Shown one piece after another: positions 40,201 through 48,376 of a stretch of 64,000 nt of DNA; the first letter of the stretch is position 1; each line of letters opens with the position of its first letter. Where the stretch lies: assembly GCA_934047225.1 (NCBI GenBank), contig CAKOHE010000088.1, forward strand, positions 1-64,000, given 5' to 3'. The stretch is from Ypsolopha sequella (taxonomy: Eukaryota > Arthropoda > Insecta > Lepidoptera > Ypsolophidae). A model generated the notes under the pieces. The model saw only the letters and a program-made list of their open reading frames with translations, was not told where the DNA came from and ran no database searches. A program made the position numbers and the translations under genes.

Positions 40201-43200
40201 GATGTTAATTTGATCACTAGTGCTGTTCTTGGCCAAATCAATCGCCCTGTGGAGTGCGTATAATTCTGATTGGAAGACAGTGCACGCCGGATCCAGGCTG
40301 AAGGTGTGAAAACTGGTTTCCTGTCCGTCCTCCCACCATGTGAGGGCTGCTCCAACCTTGCCCTCAATTTTGCTGCCGTCAGTGTACACTTGCGGCCCAG
40401 CAATTCCGTGGGTGGATAGAGTTTCGGAATTCATGTTTTCTAGGAGCTCGAACTCTGTTGTTATGAGTTGAGAAGGATGTGGCTGCTCTAAGTAGCTTAT
40501 CCTTTGCTCCATTTTCCTTCCTGGTGGTATGTAGTCTGTACTGATGCCTCGTTTGGCCATGTACAGAATTGCGGCTTCTTGTACTCTAAGGTCCAGGGGT
40601 AGTAGGCCCGATAGAATTAGTGCCGAAGAGAGCGAGACCGTTCTGTACGCTTTGCAGATCTTTTGGCCAAATCCTCTTTGCAGTGCGTCCAGACGATCTC
40701 TGATCATCTGGAGTTCTGTGGATTGGTACCATGCACTTGCTGCGTACAGTACGATCGGCTCGACAACCGCTACGTATATCGTTCTTACAATTTCACCGTT
40801 TAGGCCCCATGTCACCTTTGCTGCGCGCGCTAGGTGTTTGTATATGTCCGCAGCCTTTTTACAGACTGCGGTCACGTGCGCCTTGAAGGTGAGTTTTCGG
40901 TCGATGATGAGACCAAGGAGTTTTATCTCGTCTACGAGTTCGAGTCTACTTCCTGACATATAGAGGTGTGGTTCCCCGTACTTCAGTTTTTTAGTCATCA
41001 ACATCGCCTTGGTCTTGTGTGCGGCAAAGTTGAGCTTGTTCTGAGTACCCCACTCCACTATTGTCTCCAGTGTTGAGTTGACTCGTTGCTCCATGGTTTC
41101 GACCGAGTGGCCGGTGAATGTTAGAACTACGTCGTCCGCGAAAGCCTGCGCATGTACTCCTTCCTGTGCCAGCTTGGCCAACAGCAGATCGAGTATGATG
41201 TTCCAAAAAGCTGGTCCTCCGATGGATCCTTGGACGCAACCCTTTGTAGTATCCCTCTCGCTTGTTGCTCTGGCATAGTTGACCACTATTTTTCGGTCTT
41301 GTAGATAGGAGCACACCATCGCGTATATGTTTCGCGGACACTTCCTTGTGGCTAGTTGGTGCTTCAAAGCCGGCCACCATGCGTTATCGAAGGCTCCCTC
41401 TATGTCCAGCGAGATCATGAGAACTATATTTTTACTTTCAAGTTCTGATCTTGTGTGCTTAAGAAGGTCATAGAGGGCGTCCTCGGTCCCGCGTTGTGGC
41501 GTAAACCCATACTGGTTGTGGTTAAGTGTGGGCTGCACGTGCCATTGCAGCCTATTAACCAAGAGTTTCTCGACGATTTTCCCGATTACTGGCAGAAGTC
41601 CAATGGGTCTGTATGACTTGGGATGTGTGTAGTCATCTTTGCCCTGTTTCCCGAGGATGATTACGTGCGCCATTTTCCACTGAGTAGGGAAATATGCAAG
41701 CCCTAGGCATTTGTTAGCCAGAGCCATGAATACCTCCCTCCCCGCTTCGATGGCCATCGTGCATATGTCCGCGGTAAGCCCGTCCGGTCCCGGTGCCTTT
41801 TTTGGATTAATGTCGTGGAGGACTGAATCCAATTCGGCTTCCGTGAACGGTGGGTCGTCTTCCGACAGATCTTGGATATCCTCGGGGTTGGAGTCCGTCA
41901 GCTCTCGGAGATGTTTGTGGAAGGGTTGGTCGGTCAATGCAGAGTCGTCAGGGTAGAACGTGCTGGCCAGGAGATCGGCCGATGCCTCGGGACTGAGTGT
42001 CTCGCCCTTCTCGTTCCTCAGAAGCGGGTCTTCTCGCCTCTTAGTTGTTCGCCTTATTACTCTGTATATCCCATCCCACATGCTCTCCTTTTCCTGCGTC
42101 GAGCAGAACTCTTTCCAGCTTTGGGTTTGGGCTTCACTAGCCTTTTTTTCGTAGTCCAGCTTGGCGGTGAGGTACTCTCCAACCACGTGTTCCCGTCTAG
42201 TGGGTGCAGCATTACGGATCCTTCGCCTCCTTCGATTAACCTCTCTTTTCAGATCAGCGAGGTCTTTGGACCACCAGGGGGGTGCTACCTTGCCTTTGTA
42301 GGCGCCTAGTTTGGGAATTGCTTTGTCGCATGCCTTTTGAATGGCGTTGGTGTATGCGACAAGCATTTCATCCAGTTCCTCGACACTCGAGATGGAGTTG
42401 ATGTTGTCCAGGGAGATGTTACTCTCGGCTAAGCCAGACTTCACGTGGAGTTGGAATTCTCGCCAGTTTGCCTTCTTGACGTTAAACCTGCGAGTGGTAG
42501 TGGGTTCTAGAGCCACTAACTCTCTGTCCAGTCGCAAGGCGAAGGTAATGGCATTGTGGTCTGACGTTGTCATACCACGGTCCACTCTCCAGTTTTCAAT
42601 CCTGCCTAGCAGAGATTGACTACACGCAGTAACATCCACTATACTGCTGTATAGTCTACCTCCCCTGTATGTCTCAAACGTGGGGGTTTCCCCCCTGTTG
42701 AGAACATGGAACTCCATCTCGTCGAGGAAGGCGCTGTAGGCTATTCCCCTGGGGTCGTCGTGCTTGCTACCCCACCAGAGGCTCCACGCGTTTACGTCCC
42801 CGCCTATGAGAATGTTGCTGGTGTTGAGCTTTTTGCATTTTTGTTCAACACTCTGCAAGTTCACATTGATGTCTTGATCCCCCTCGAAATACACCGATAG
42901 CACTGCTAGCTTGAGGCTGCCCGCCACCAGGGTCACCGCTGCCTCAGTCTCGGTCACCAACTGTGGGTCGTGAATTACCCTCAGTTGGTCTCCGAAAATG
43001 ATGACAGCAGCTTTCACTGGTTTTGTGCGATTAAGGGTGCACTGAATGACTTGTGCGCCGGGGTAGGTGCTCATATTGCCACTACGTCCCACATAGGGTT
43101 CCTGTACCAGGGCAATAGAGACCCCGCGTCCCTTGGCTGCCTGTATCAGCTCCTGCGTCGCCAGTTTGTTGCGCTGCAGGTTAGCCTGAATTACTAGCAG

Positions 43201-43257
43201 TTTGCTATGGGAAGCACTCGGGGGGGGAGAGGTGGGGGTGGTATCGTTGCCCTTAGC
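37231..43257 (-). CDS. ORF2 of element G: endonuclease - RT - RNase H - novel domain - viral-type SF1 helicase fusion (about 2008 aa)
   Basis: Numbering is from 43257. EN, about 1-230: VIQANLQRN, LVQEPYVG, GGDVNAWSLWWGS, SSIVDVTA, SDHNAITF. RT active site FADDVVLTF near 706. RNase H near 960 (YTDGSKIEGK, FQSELYALH, LSDSRSSLEL, GNERADELAK). CCHC-like finger CECDP...H...C. Linker rich in S, T, P and Q near 1250-1280. Novel domain from about 1285 (GTPGIRLKGVATFMD, ISPGLALLLKG, VVYEDRGQNLSYLRP). Helicase: motif I NGVPGSGKTTW near 1704, motif II VDEALMSHFG near 1775, LLGDQNQVPFIDR, CTHRNPMDVAYAL, TIHEAQGLTW, VAVSRHTGSCVYY. No stop interrupts it and there is no AUG at the start; the frame is +1 to ORF1. 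No protease or 2A-like site is evident. Confidence 0.93.
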   Translation of the reverse strand, partial: AKGNDTTPTSPPPSASHSKLLVIQANLQRNKLATQELIQAAKGRGVSIALVQEPYVGRSGNMSTYPGAQVIQCTLNRTKPVKAAVIIFGDQLRVIHDPQLVTETEAAVTLVAGSLKLAVLSVYFEGDQDINVNLQSVEQKCKKLNTSNILIGGDVNAWSLWWGSKHDDPRGIAYSAFLDEMEFHVLNRGETPTFETYRGGRLYSSIVDVTACSQSLLGRIENWRVDRGMTTSDHNAITFALRLDRELVALEPTTTRRFNVKKANWREFQLHVKSGLAESNISLDNINSISSVEELDEMLVAYTNAIQKACDKAIPKLGAYKGKVAPPWWSKDLADLKREVNRRRRRIRNAAPTRREHVVGEYLTAKLDYEKKASEAQTQSWKEFCSTQEKESMWDGIYRVIRRTTKRREDPLLRNEKGETLSPEASADLLASTFYPDDSALTDQPFHKHLRELTDSNPEDIQDLSEDDPPFTEAELDSVLHDINPKKAPGPDGLTADICTMAIEAGREVFMALANKCLGLAYFPTQWKMAHVIILGKQGKDDYTHPKSYRPIGLLPVIGKIVEKLLVNRLQWHVQPTLNHNQYGFTPQRGTEDALYDLLKHTRSELESKNIVLMISLDIEGAFDNAWWPALKHQLATRKCPRNIYAMVCSYLQDRKIVVNYARATSERDTTKGCVQGSIGGPAFWNIILDLLLAKLAQEGVHAQAFADDVVLTFTGHSVETMEQRVNSTLETIVEWGTQNKLNFAAHKTKAMLMTKKLKYGEPHLYMSGSRLELVDEIKLLGLIIDRKLTFKAHVTAVCKKAADIYKHLARAAKVTWGLNGEIVRTIYVAVVEPIVLYAASAWYQSTELQMIRDRLDALQRGFGQKICKAYRTVSLSSALILSGLLPLDLRVQEAAILYMAKRGISTDYIPPGRKMEQRISYLEQPHPSQLITTEFELLENMNSETLSTHGIAGPQVYTDGSKIEGKVGAALTWWEDGQETSFHTFSLDPACTVFQSELYALHRAIDLAKNSTSDQINILSDSRSSLELLRNPKTTHPLTRNIKECVAEIRAQGRQVRLFWLRAHVGTAGNERADELAKQAALQSSDAPDYSEVPVSHVKRKVREETVRRWQDRYSSSSTGAVTKVFFPDVNDAFRIVRETKMTHRQVQALTGHGGMAEYLHRFKLKSSPGCECDPDTSESVWHLLLDCPRFAVARMELEYRLNMKLEKAELRNILADKDNRTLFLAFVESVIRTAAKRNSSTDITDIPHPQTNTSTPTLTPTQTQQPTTSCSMPAEYQLLKFSEAGTPGIRLKGVATFMDDSHERLGICFCRIRGNKFVTISPGLALLLKGSNFKATMRRKAFEALGDATVAGHRCRIVRTKNKIIALFVAGDDVSEFAQASSMLSSLAAIDGPAKKISVDAMVVAYLKAEVEDYSGILRASSKHEMVVYEDRGQNLSYLRPYRLDESSTPTDSWGYPIASPELSGSERLQEKIAGERQPPPRQKESEGVLSTMTRAAVGCFTNIASRIKKHSDTLTPPRPTTSSGTVSGITQTNPSKSYRGLVARPELVTPTTPSDHLSNALLEYVAMLKGTVVSKQETCRTILRAYRRGNEQLLHSKLEECDAAVYNNATFQVLGGTMAGEYMAAFNGTSGFVELDENESNRMGKPVFTTPVDDPIVVVAKCTRIMLEDRILTTANKLLGDSEPTEAAVQMLTPEMEWVNGVPGSGKTTWVVNNFDNETDLVTTSTLEGARDLRQNLEDKLGRTAKFRVRTMASLLVKGIREGESFRRLIVDEALMSHFGAIVLATRIVGASKILLLGDQNQVPFIDRENLFPMRYLSPSLFGSITKQLLCTHRNPMDVAYALREIYSGIYSSKAQTRSLTLESYEETRPPRNEHNTLYLVHTQAEKAFLEGLGYGKQQGSRIHTIHEAQGLTWERVVIIRTAKVTQQLHSSIHHAVVAVSRHTGSCVYYTARRKNDAIVRLIMNALAAETGTIKEYNLKMAWRNRDTSVADAMLSGGTGGTPVV

Positions 43258-45280
43258 AGTAGCTCACACGCGAGCGAGCTATGGCGTCCATCTTTTGTTT
43301 TTCTGGACACTCATTGTCGTATGCTGCGTGCGCTTTTGATGTTAGGGTGTGGGCCTGTTCACAGTTTTTGCATTTCGGGAGAGCATTCTCCTTCCTGCTG
43401 CGACATTTCTCCCAGGAGTGATTTCCCCCGCAGAATCCGCAGAAGTCCTCTTTCTCCCGGCAGAGGCTTTTTGTGTGGCCGTATCCCCAGCACCTGGAGC
43501 ACTGAATTAGGGGCGACTGATCCTCGACGGGGCTCCGTGAGAGGCCGATGTAGACTTTTTTAGCCTCCATCAGCCTCCCATAGAGCGCCGCCGACACCTC
43601 GAAAACTATGTGAGCTTGCAGGGGGTTTCTCGCTTTCTTTCTGTATTTGACTCTGACGAGATTGTCGTCTTTCTCCAGGCCCATGAACAATTGTTTATTT
43701 TGAGCCCGGAATTGCTGCGTAATCTCGTCATCCTTCTGATAGGTGAGGACGTTTTTCACTATTACTAAGGGATTATTCACGCGAGGCTCCTCCACTTTCA
43801 GGGTGTTGTTATTTTTAACTCTTGTCCTTACCAGGGCCAGGTCTTCTTTAGACCCACAAGTAAGGACAACCTTTTGGTTTCTCGCCTTTCTGACCCGATC
43901 CACCCGTGCACCGGTTTTTCCCATGTCCAGCGCACCGATTATCGTCTTGATGACATTTTCCCCGGTCTTTGTGGCGTCCGTCGAGGAGACGATAATGCTG
44001 TGGTTCGGTCTTGGTGAAGGCGGTGTGGCTGGCTGTCTCTCCGGCTTGCGCTTCCGCTGCACTACGGTCCACCCGCTCGCCTCAGCGATCTCGGTCTCTA
44101 AGCTGAGTTGCGGCGGGGGTGTGCGCATTCTTTGTTCGCGCATAGTTTTGAGCTCCGAAGAGACTGCCTCAAGCCTTTCGGTGAGCGGCTGGAGGTGCTC
44201 TGTGAGTTCCGAATTTGTGGGGTTCGCTTCGTTGGTGGTGATTGCCTCGCGTAATGTGTTTTTTATGTAAGTGTCGAGTTGTGTCAGCGTTTCCCTCACA
44301 TCCTTTACCTCCTGCTCTAAGCGGTCGGTCTGTGGTTGTGAGGGTTCCGTGATTGGAGTTGTATCCGCCCGGATTGCCATCCGTTCGTGCAGCTCTGTTG
44401 TCCTTTGGGAGAGAGTAGTTGTTTCTCTCCTCATTGAGTCTAGTTGTCTGGAGAGCTGCTCTATACTGGTGGAGAGTTTGTTGTAATCTCCTCTGAGAGA
44501 GCTCTCCGGACAACCGGACCCTTCAACTGACAACTGGGCTAACTGTTTCGATAAGCCCTGCACAGCTTGGTCGATGGCGGCCAGGCGGTCCCTAGCTTCC
44601 CCTATTTGTCCGAATGGATCCCGCGTTTCATACGCTAGCCATTCTCTCACTGCCTTTGTTTCCCGGAGACCCTGTCCTACTTCCTCCATTGTTTTTTGGA
44701 GGTTGATGGTGAGGTTGTTGGTCACCTCTGTGAGCTGTCTAGTGTGGGCACGCTCCACTCTGACGAGTTCCAGAGCGTGCCGGCTTCTTTCCTTCTCCAG
44801 GTTGGATTTGTGCCGTGATCTGGAGTCGGAAAGAGACAGCACCGTCTCGTACAGGGTCTGCAGGGATAAAATGGCCGTGGTTTTGAGCTCCGTCTTCAGG
44901 TTCCTTGCGGCCTCTAGAGCCTCCTTACCTTTGAGGAGCATGTCAGTGGCTAACTTGTTCGCAGCGTCCATTCGGACCCCACTCCTGAGGTCCCTGTTTG
45001 TGGTGGCTACAAAGCTATCCCTTCGGTCAATCGACTCCGACAAAGAGTCTTCGTCCGAGTCGACTGGCCAAGGTGGTGATAGTGTGGCGTGGAAGGTGTC
45101 AGGGGCCGATGCAGCCACTCTGCGCTCCGAAGCTGATGAGACCGACTCCCCGTCGGAACCGGACTTGAGGCTATTTCTGAGGAGTCTTTCCCGGAGCGGA
45201 CGTTGTGGCCGCAGAGGGGGCACCCCAGTCGTAGATGACTTGGCGACTGAGGTTCTGGGGTTTTTCGGGATGTTGGACAT
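43253..45280 (-). CDS. TRAS-like ORF1 of element G: gag-like protein (675 aa)
   Basis: ATG at 45280 (MSNIPKN). Parts in order: Arg/Ser-rich N-terminus, acidic stretch DSDEDSLSES, coiled coil at about 125-200 (KSNLEKERSRHALELVRVERAHT), a Gln/Thr-rich helical middle, a conserved domain at about 430-560 (HSIIVSSTDATKTGENV, GARVDRVRKARNQKVVLTC), three zinc knuckles at about 592-660 (CSRCWGYGHTKSLC, CGFCGGNHSWEKC, CKNC...H...C) and terminal MDAIARSRVSYC before TAA. It is diverged from F ORF1 but co-linear. The inverted fragment at the right edge of the window (63696-64000) begins with almost the same N-terminus. Confidence 0.92.
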   Translation of the reverse strand: MSNIPKNPRTSVAKSSTTGVPPLRPQRPLRERLLRNSLKSGSDGESVSSASERRVAASAPDTFHATLSPPWPVDSDEDSLSESIDRRDSFVATTNRDLRSGVRMDAANKLATDMLLKGKEALEAARNLKTELKTTAILSLQTLYETVLSLSDSRSRHKSNLEKERSRHALELVRVERAHTRQLTEVTNNLTINLQKTMEEVGQGLRETKAVREWLAYETRDPFGQIGEARDRLAAIDQAVQGLSKQLAQLSVEGSGCPESSLRGDYNKLSTSIEQLSRQLDSMRRETTTLSQRTTELHERMAIRADTTPITEPSQPQTDRLEQEVKDVRETLTQLDTYIKNTLREAITTNEANPTNSELTEHLQPLTERLEAVSSELKTMREQRMRTPPPQLSLETEIAEASGWTVVQRKRKPERQPATPPSPRPNHSIIVSSTDATKTGENVIKTIIGALDMGKTGARVDRVRKARNQKVVLTCGSKEDLALVRTRVKNNNTLKVEEPRVNNPLVIVKNVLTYQKDDEITQQFRAQNKQLFMGLEKDDNLVRVKYRKKARNPLQAHIVFEVSAALYGRLMEAKKVYIGLSRSPVEDQSPLIQCSRCWGYGHTKSLCREKEDFCGFCGGNHSWEKCRSRKENALPKCKNCEQAHTLTSKAHAAYDNECPEKQKMDAIARSRVSYC

Positions 45281-46004
45281 TTTGATGGGGATTTTATTTA
45301 CTTAGAATAAGATGAGTATCAACTTAACTTAATATTAATTAAAATAAATATTTAAAACTATACTAAAAATTACCAACTAACTACAAATAAGGGTCTTGCC
45401 GTAGATGTTGATGGCTTCCGGATGCTGGTTTTGTTGCTTCACGGATTATTTGTGCGAGTAAACTGCTTGATGTGCCTGCGTAGTTGTTGTGCTCGACTAT
45501 TTGTGTGAGGTACACTCTCTGGTCTCCGAGTGTCCTCAGCAAACTGCTCCTCATCAGCTAGACGAAGTCCTCAGGTGGGCAGAGGTGTCTTCAGCGATGG
45601 CTGTCTGGCTGGTACGTCACTAACACGCGCCAAGCCCGGCACGTGTAACCTAGATAACTAGGTCAGAGCGATTTGTATGGGAGCTTTGTTGGTGAATAAC
45701 TCCTGTTCCTGACGACGGATCTCCGAAATTCCTTCAATTCCAGATAGAACTTGGCAAGAGCTACGCATTGAGATTAGACTCACTGTTTTAGGTGCTTCTT
45801 GCGCCGGCCTATGCTGCTCCAAAGTTGAAGGTCTCCAGAGTCAGATCCCGTTGGCCGATTTTATTGCCAACACAAATCCTGGTGAGTCGTACACTTAACT
45901 ATCACTGCACAACACTTTCACTTTGATATTTAAGTTTTTTCTATTTTTAATGATTTTTTGTGTGGAGCGACGAGGTGTATGGTACGGAGTTTCGAGCAGT
46001 ACTG

Positions 46005-46006
<2 letters not shown>
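45281..46006 (-). promoter_or_regulatory. 5' UTR of element G
   Basis: 726 bp without genes. It is shorter and less AT-rich than those of D, E and F, and I could not align the CACGTGG block, although the end again reads GGAGCGACGAG...AGTACTGGG. If it carries a promoter it is a different one. Confidence 0.6.
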
Positions 46007-46041
<35 letters not shown>

Positions 46042-46243
46042 CAAGTGCTATGGACATTGATCGCCATACCTTTTTTAGTCATTTTTAATTTGTTTAATTT
46101 GTTCTTTACTTCTCCTTTTCGCTCCTTACATAAAATATATTAGTTTTTAGGTGATATAAAATTTTTTTTGTGAATTAAGTTGTTACAATTGAGATTAAAT
46201 TGACCCTTACTTATAACTAGTTACAAATATAAATAAATCTATG

Positions 46244-46277
<34 letters not shown>

Positions 46278-46439
46278 TATATAAATTTATTTTTTTATTT
46301 TTTTTTTATGTATATATATGTATATATATACATATATATATATTTTTTTTATGAATATTAAATATTATACTACTACACGATACATATTTTATTTTTAAAA
46401 TAAATTGTTACTACAATTATACAAAATTTTAATTAATAT
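46007..46439 (-). mobile_element. Fragment H: severely 5'-truncated 3' UTR copy of a G-type element, with target-site duplication
   Basis: Poly(T) (46007-46035) is followed by about 400 bp nearly identical to G's 3' UTR, ending at AATTAATATG. It contains no coding sequence. It is flanked by GTACTGGG on both sides (45999-46006 and 46440-46447), the terminal bases of G's 5' end. It therefore inserted at the G/telomere junction and duplicated it. Confidence 0.85.
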
Positions 46440-46447
46440 GTACTGGG

Positions 46448-46509
46448 TTAGGTTAGGTTAGGTTAGGTTAGGTTAGGTTAGGTTAGGTTAGGTTAGGTTA
46501 GGTTAGGTT
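46448..46509 (+). repeat. (TTAGG)n, about 12 units
   Basis: 62 bp of perfect repeats ending GGTT directly before CCCGTGGG of SART C. Confidence 0.96.
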
Positions 46510-46918
46510 CCCGTGGGAGTTGCTGGTCTTCTATCGGGCGCGTCCCCCGGTGGCGGATAGGGGAATGCCTCCCAGATATGGGAGGTACCGGTTCATCCGG
46601 CGCGGACCAAAACCAGCAGGGGGGGAGTCACTCTTCGCATTCCTCTGCCTATCAGAGGAAGCAGAAGAGGTGACTGAGTGCGGCGGGCTTGACCAGTGTC
46701 ACTACTGGCAGGCGTGGCTGTCGGCCACCGTCGGACAATCCGTAAACCCACACATGTGGGAACGGAGGCCTTATTCTATAAGGCCACGAGGAAGACAACC
46801 TCTATAAAGAATCACCCTAATCTCAAGGTGTCCCGTGCCGATGGGATGAATGGCTGGAAGGATTCCAGTCCCAAGCGGGAAGGGGGACCCCTCCCCCTCT
46901 CAGAAAAGGAAACCTCTT
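46510..46918 (+). promoter_or_regulatory. 5' UTR of SART copy C
   Basis: About 410 bp sharing most of its sequence with the 5' UTR of copy A, more than the coding regions share. A strongly kept 5' UTR between diverged families suggests function (promoter or RNP packaging) or recent 5' exchange. Confidence 0.7.
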
Positions 46919-46921
46919 ATG

Positions 46922-48104
46922 ATGGCGTCTTGTGAAAAGAAACTACCCCAGGAGGGTACCGGCTTGACCGGAGAATCCCTCCCCGAGCATAGCTCGGGCA
47001 GCCCCTCGTATTCTGGGGGGGGCAACAACCGCCAAAAAGAAAATATCGTTGGTACGCCCGACGACAGCGACTGTCAGCCAGTCGCAAATCCAGAAGTAGT
47101 TAACTCGGCTTCTGGAGAGAGTGATGCGGAAGAAAACGGAAAGCCTGGTAGACTCTGGCAATGCCAGAGTCGAAGACGTAAACGACCCTCTTCAGGCTCG
47201 GGTTCGGGGAGCGGCACGGGCGGGAGCTCAAAACCAGCCCCCCCTAAAGTAGCGACAGCTAGGAGAGGACGAGGCCGGCCACTGACTACTGGTCAGTATG
47301 TGGGCCTGGCCAAGTCCAAAGCAGAGTATGCTAAGGCGAAAGAGGAGGAGCTGCAGCTCCGACTGCAAGAAAAGGTAGTGGACCAGGTCCTGGAAGCCCG
47401 TGCGAAGCGCTCCACGTGCCTGGATACCATGATCTCAGAGGAGGATGATAGCAGGTTGACGACCGACCTGCAATCAACCATAACCGACAGCTTGGCCATC
47501 GTTTTAAACGTGGCCAAAGCTTCGAAAAACCTGAAGGGCACTTTCGTAAAGGCCCTGAAGGAATCTGCCGATGCGATTGCTGTAGCTTCTAAAGCACTCA
47601 GCAGTCGCACGGCAAGTGAGGAAGTTACCAAACTTCAAGCTGACAACAGCCGCCTGCAATCCGAGGTTGAGCGGTTGAGGCGGGAGAATGAAGCTTTGAG
47701 GGTAGAACAGGTGGAACTCCGCAGAGAGTTCCAGACTCTTCGCTCGGAGATGGAGGCTGCCAGTCGGCGCAGAACTTCTCCCTCTCCAGCTCCCTCGGAG
47801 CCGCAAATTGAAGTTTTGGCTTCTTCGTCGCCAAAGGGGGTGGCGTCTGTGCCACCGCCCACACGCAGCCAGCCTGTTCGGTCTAGACCGGCAGCGGAGG
47901 AGATGAGTCCGGATCTTGCAAAGTTTGCGCGGACCATCATGTTGGAAGTGGGGAGCATGGTGGACGCCAAATTTAGCTCGCTGGAGTCCAGGCTGTTGCC
48001 CGCCGCACCTTTACGTCCTCCACTTGCTGCGGATAAGAAGAAGGCTGCCCAGAGACAGAGGCCAGCAGTTGCCCCTTCAGCCGTAGAGGGGGCAACAACT
48101 GTAG
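46922..48104 (+). pseudogene. SART-like ORF1 of copy C, N-terminal part (before insertion J)
   Basis: The ATG at 46922 (a second in-frame ATG is at 46919) starts MASCEKKLPQEGTG, matching MEANCKNKLPQEGTG of copy A. It shows a Ser/Gly-rich region, a basic AT-hook-like RRGRGRPL near residue 120, and a strong coiled coil at about 240-290 (LQADNSRLQSEVERLRRENEALRVEQVELRRE). The frame runs into J at ATTVE and then picks up a stop at 48131. The remaining 352 codons lie at 51908-52963. Confidence 0.87.
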
Positions 48105-48140
48105 AACTTAGATACGAATATCTACATTCGTGATTTTTTT

Positions 48141-48365
48141 TTGACAGAAGGTACTTTGTACCTTGCAAATTATTATAAAAAACAATTAGCTACTAAGTTA
48201 GCATGCATTTTAGAAGGTAGTGAATCTGTTACAAAGAGTGTAACAGGAAATTTTCCAATACCAGTTATAATTGATGGTATTTGTAATGTTAATTATTTAC
48301 ATAATTTTGTCCCTATTGACACGGTTAGTACAAGTACTAACAAAATTGTAAAAAATTCTTTTTAG
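48141..48365 (+). CDS. Small ORF upstream of J ORF2, possible ORF1 remnant (74 aa)
   Basis: Unrecognised. The 74 residues contain ANYYKKQLATKLACIL and PIPVIIDGICNVNYLHNF and end at TAG, 11 bp before the ORF2 ATG at 48377. Its position fits the C-terminus of a truncated ORF1 of J. No zinc knuckle is present. It could be non-functional. Confidence 0.35.
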   Translation: MTEGTLYLANYYKKQLATKLACILEGSESVTKSVTGNFPIPVIIDGICNVNYLHNFVPIDTVSTSTNKIVKNSF

Positions 48366-48376
48366 AATTGAAGACA

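Larger units (their letters stand above)
36690..46006 (-). mobile_element. TRAS-like telomeric retrotransposon with helicase fused to ORF2, copy G (coding-complete)
   Basis: 9.3 kb. Order on -: 726-bp 5' UTR (46006-45281), ORF1 (45280-43253), a single ORF2 of about 2008 codons (43257-37231) carrying EN, RT, RNase H, an S/T/P/Q-rich linker, the unrecognised domain and an SF1 helicase, then 3' UTR and poly(A). The 5' end GTACTGGG originally abutted TTAGG, as shown by its duplication around fragment H. Helicase copies K and L belong to this family. Confidence 0.93.
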
